Assembly (NCBI RefSeq): GCF_018678075.1
Contig: NZ_JAHHIR010000053.1
Span: forward strand, 1-55,737
Length of the DNA stretch: 55,737 nucleotides
Reading direction: 5' to 3'
Source of the DNA: Epibacterium ulvae
GTDB lineage: Bacteria; Pseudomonadota; Alphaproteobacteria; Rhodobacterales; Rhodobacteraceae
The position numbers and the translations under genes are program-made. Shown piece by piece: positions 54,462 through 55,737 of this stretch. A model generated the notes under the pieces. The model did no database searches and was not told where the DNA came from. It was given only the letters and a program-made list of their open reading frames with translations. Positions within the stretch are counted from its first letter, which is position 1. The number at the start of each line of letters is the position of its first letter.

Positions 54462-55217
54462 ATGGCAATCACCACCACCAGTGCGGCATTTTGGAAAGGC
54501 TTCCGCGATGGCGCGCCTTTTATGCTGGTTTCCGGCCCTTTTGGCTTGTTGTTCGGAGTACTTGCCAGCGAAGCCGGGTTGGACGTTCTGACGGCTTTTA
54601 GCTTTTCCATGGCAGTCTTTGCTGGAGCGGCGCAGTTTACGGCCCTGCAGCTGATGCAGGAACAAGCGCCAACGGTGGTTATCCTGATCTCGGCCTTGGC
54701 GGTGAACCTGCGGATCGCCATGTATTCGGCCTCGCTCACACCCTATCTGGGAGAGGCCCCATTGTGGAAACGTGCCTTTGCCGCATATTTCACGGTGGAT
54801 CAGTCCTATGCGCTGTCGATTGTTCAGTTTGAAACCGGTGAGCCGCTGACATTGAACCAACGATTGGCCTATTTCTTTGGCACCAATGGGGTGGTCGCCC
54901 CAATGTGGATGTCGGCCACCGTTATTGGCGCGTTGCTGGGCAATCAGGTTCCCGAGAGCTGGGGATTGGATTTTGTACTGCCGCTCGCATTTTTGGCGAT
55001 GATTGGGCCGATGATGCGCACACCTGCGCATGTGATTGCCTGTTTCGCGGCCATTGCCGTGTCGTTACCGGCCTCAATGCTGCCCTATAATCTGGGGCTG
55101 ATCGTGGCTGGCTTGGCCGGAATGATGGCCGGTGCCCAGGCTGAATTACACCTGCCGCCATCCGGGCGCAAAGAGCCCAGCCCAATTCCAGCTCCCGCGC
55201 AGGAGACCCAGGCATGA
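54462..55217 (+). CDS. azlC: Branched-chain amino-acid exporter large subunit AzlC
   Basis: The large membrane subunit of the AzlCD export system for branched-chain amino acids or azaleucine, 251 residues with five to seven helices. The family's N-terminal GFRDGAPFMLVSGPFGLLFGVLASEAGL, FAGAAQFTALQL and NLRIAMYSASLTPYL segments are present. AAAGG precedes the ATG at 54462. Its last four bases overlap the azlD start (ATGA). Confidence 0.93.
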   Translation: MAITTTSAAFWKGFRDGAPFMLVSGPFGLLFGVLASEAGLDVLTAFSFSMAVFAGAAQFTALQLMQEQAPTVVILISALAVNLRIAMYSASLTPYLGEAPLWKRAFAAYFTVDQSYALSIVQFETGEPLTLNQRLAYFFGTNGVVAPMWMSATVIGALLGNQVPESWGLDFVLPLAFLAMIGPMMRTPAHVIACFAAIAVSLPASMLPYNLGLIVAGLAGMMAGAQAELHLPPSGRKEPSPIPAPAQETQA

Positions 55218-55546
55218 GCGATATCGATCCCATTACCCTGTGGACCGTGATCATCGGGCTTGCCGTGGGCAGCTTCGCCCTGCGCTTTGCCTTTATTGGG
55301 ATCATGGGCGGACGCGCGATGCCCGAGTGGCTGATGCGCCACCTGCGCTATACCGCTGTGGCCGTCATCCCTGCCCTGGTTGCCCCCTTGGTGGTCTGGC
55401 CTACGCCGACCGGCGGCGAACCCAGCCTCATTCACCTGGCCGTAGGCTGCGCGACCCTGGCGGCGGGTTGTTTCACACGGAACGTGTTTGCGGCGATGGG
55501 CACAGGCGCGATTTTGTTGATTGGTTATCTCGGCTTGTTTGGCTGA
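55214..55546 (+). CDS. azlD: Branched-chain amino-acid exporter small subunit AzlD
   Basis: The small partner of AzlC, 110 residues with four hydrophobic helices (about 8-30, 45-65, 73-90 and 92-108). The motif GSFALRFAFIGIMGGRAMPEWLMRHLRYTAVAVIPALVAPLV is typical. It is translationally coupled to azlC by ATGA. The IS481-type element begins shortly downstream. Confidence 0.93.
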   Translation: MSDIDPITLWTVIIGLAVGSFALRFAFIGIMGGRAMPEWLMRHLRYTAVAVIPALVAPLVVWPTPTGGEPSLIHLAVGCATLAAGCFTRNVFAAMGTGAILLIGYLGLFG

Positions 55547-55620
55547 GGTATCATGGGCATAGAGGCAACTAGGTGTTTGATCCCATGGTGCGATCTGTTT
55601 TTGGAATCGAAGGAAGCATT

Positions 55621-55737
55621 ATGGGACAAGTGCGTCACGGGAGTGCCACGCACTGTTGCCCGGCAGGCGATTTGCACCGCAAATCTGCCGGGAGGGCACG
55701 CACGCGGTCAGAGCGGCAATACAGCGATCGCAAGCTT
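55621..55737 (+). pseudogene. IS481-family transposase, partial and interrupted
   Basis: Ten codons (MGQVRHGSAT) are followed by a 47-base palindromic insertion and then, in a different frame, by codons for THAVRAAIQRSQA up to the window edge. The insertion length is not a multiple of three, so the reading frame is broken. The gene is also cut by the window end. Confidence 0.75.
55651..55697 (+). repeat. Short palindromic insertion element, copy D
   Basis: Left flank CACTGTTGCCCGGCAG, stem GCGATTTGC, loop ACC, stem GCAAATC, then TGCCGGGAGGGC. It has the longest stem of the five copies, and the outer CCCGGCA/TGCCGGG can extend it. It interrupts the IS481-type transposase after codon 10, in the same way that copies A, B, C and E interrupt the IS3 relic at the other end of the window. 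Confidence 0.7.

Larger units (their letters stand above)
55574..55737 (+). mobile_element. IS481-family element, 5' end (truncated by window edge)
   Basis: A possible left terminal repeat begins with TGTTTGATCCC at 55574. The transposase start ATG at 55621 follows AAGGAAG. It encodes MGQVRHGSAT, and then after an insertion THAVRAAIQRSQA, which together match the N terminus of IS481-family transposases as I recall it. The rest lies outside the window. Confidence 0.75.

Overview
The window looks like a chromosomal segment of a marine alphaproteobacterium of the Rhodobacterales (Roseobacter group). The evidence is gene order and family membership: an mcl2 - nnrU-like - DUF1737 - mch - sdhCDAB block (ethylmalonyl-CoA pathway genes beside succinate dehydrogenase, as I recall from Rhodobacter), an mdh-sucCD-sucAB-lpd TCA cluster, argH - small lipoproteins - lysA, phaAB, and an ftsEX-plsC operon. 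GC content is high. I see no rRNA genes, tRNA genes or CRISPR arrays. The genus cannot be fixed from the sequence alone.

Layout. 1-1156: a decayed IS3-family insertion sequence. 1.2-7.7 kb (minus strand): sdhB, sdhA, sdhD, sdhC, then mch, DUF1737, NnrU-like and mcl2. 8-21.5 kb (mostly plus): a small secreted protein, mdh, a divergent TetR/DUF4345 pair, sucC, a frameshifted secreted-protein gene, a GT25 glycosyltransferase, sucD, sucA, sucB, an unrecognised probably acquired gene, and lpd. 21.5-32.5 kb: a membrane hydroxylase, tandem FMN flavoproteins, plsC, ftsX, ftsE, a zinc-ribbon membrane protein, a TIGR02302-type protein and lysA. 32.5-41 kb: two tiny lipoprotein genes, argH, a TlpA-like thioredoxin, a degenerate EAL protein, phaA, phaB, a LysR regulator, an EamA exporter and DUF465. 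41-50.5 kb: a TrmN6-like methyltransferase, DUF2007, a polyprenyl diphosphate synthase, ispE, a TPR protein, ETF-QO, soxR with a VOC protein, and greA. 50.7-55.5 kb: moeA, mobB, mobA, a membrane protein and fdhD in one overlapping operon, then azlCD. 55.57 kb to the end: the 5' end of an IS481-family element.

How the genes work together. Most of the window is central carbon metabolism. The sdh and suc promoter regions carry the same composite operator: a LacI-type box (TTRGCGCYAA) next to two GTGATCAC palindromes exactly 21 bp apart. This suggests one regulator pair controls both TCA segments.

The least expected content is non-coding. (i) Short palindromic insertions of about 40-47 nt interrupt both transposase relics at the window edges (five copies). 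They share conserved flanks around a hairpin whose stem sequence differs in every copy. (ii) A second, larger two-hairpin repeat family with compensatory stem changes lies in the intergenic regions near 32.6, 43.0 and 50.6 kb, in two cases as facing inverted pairs between convergent genes. Three genes too short for ordinary ORF cut-offs (54, 58 and 48 codons) are also annotated.
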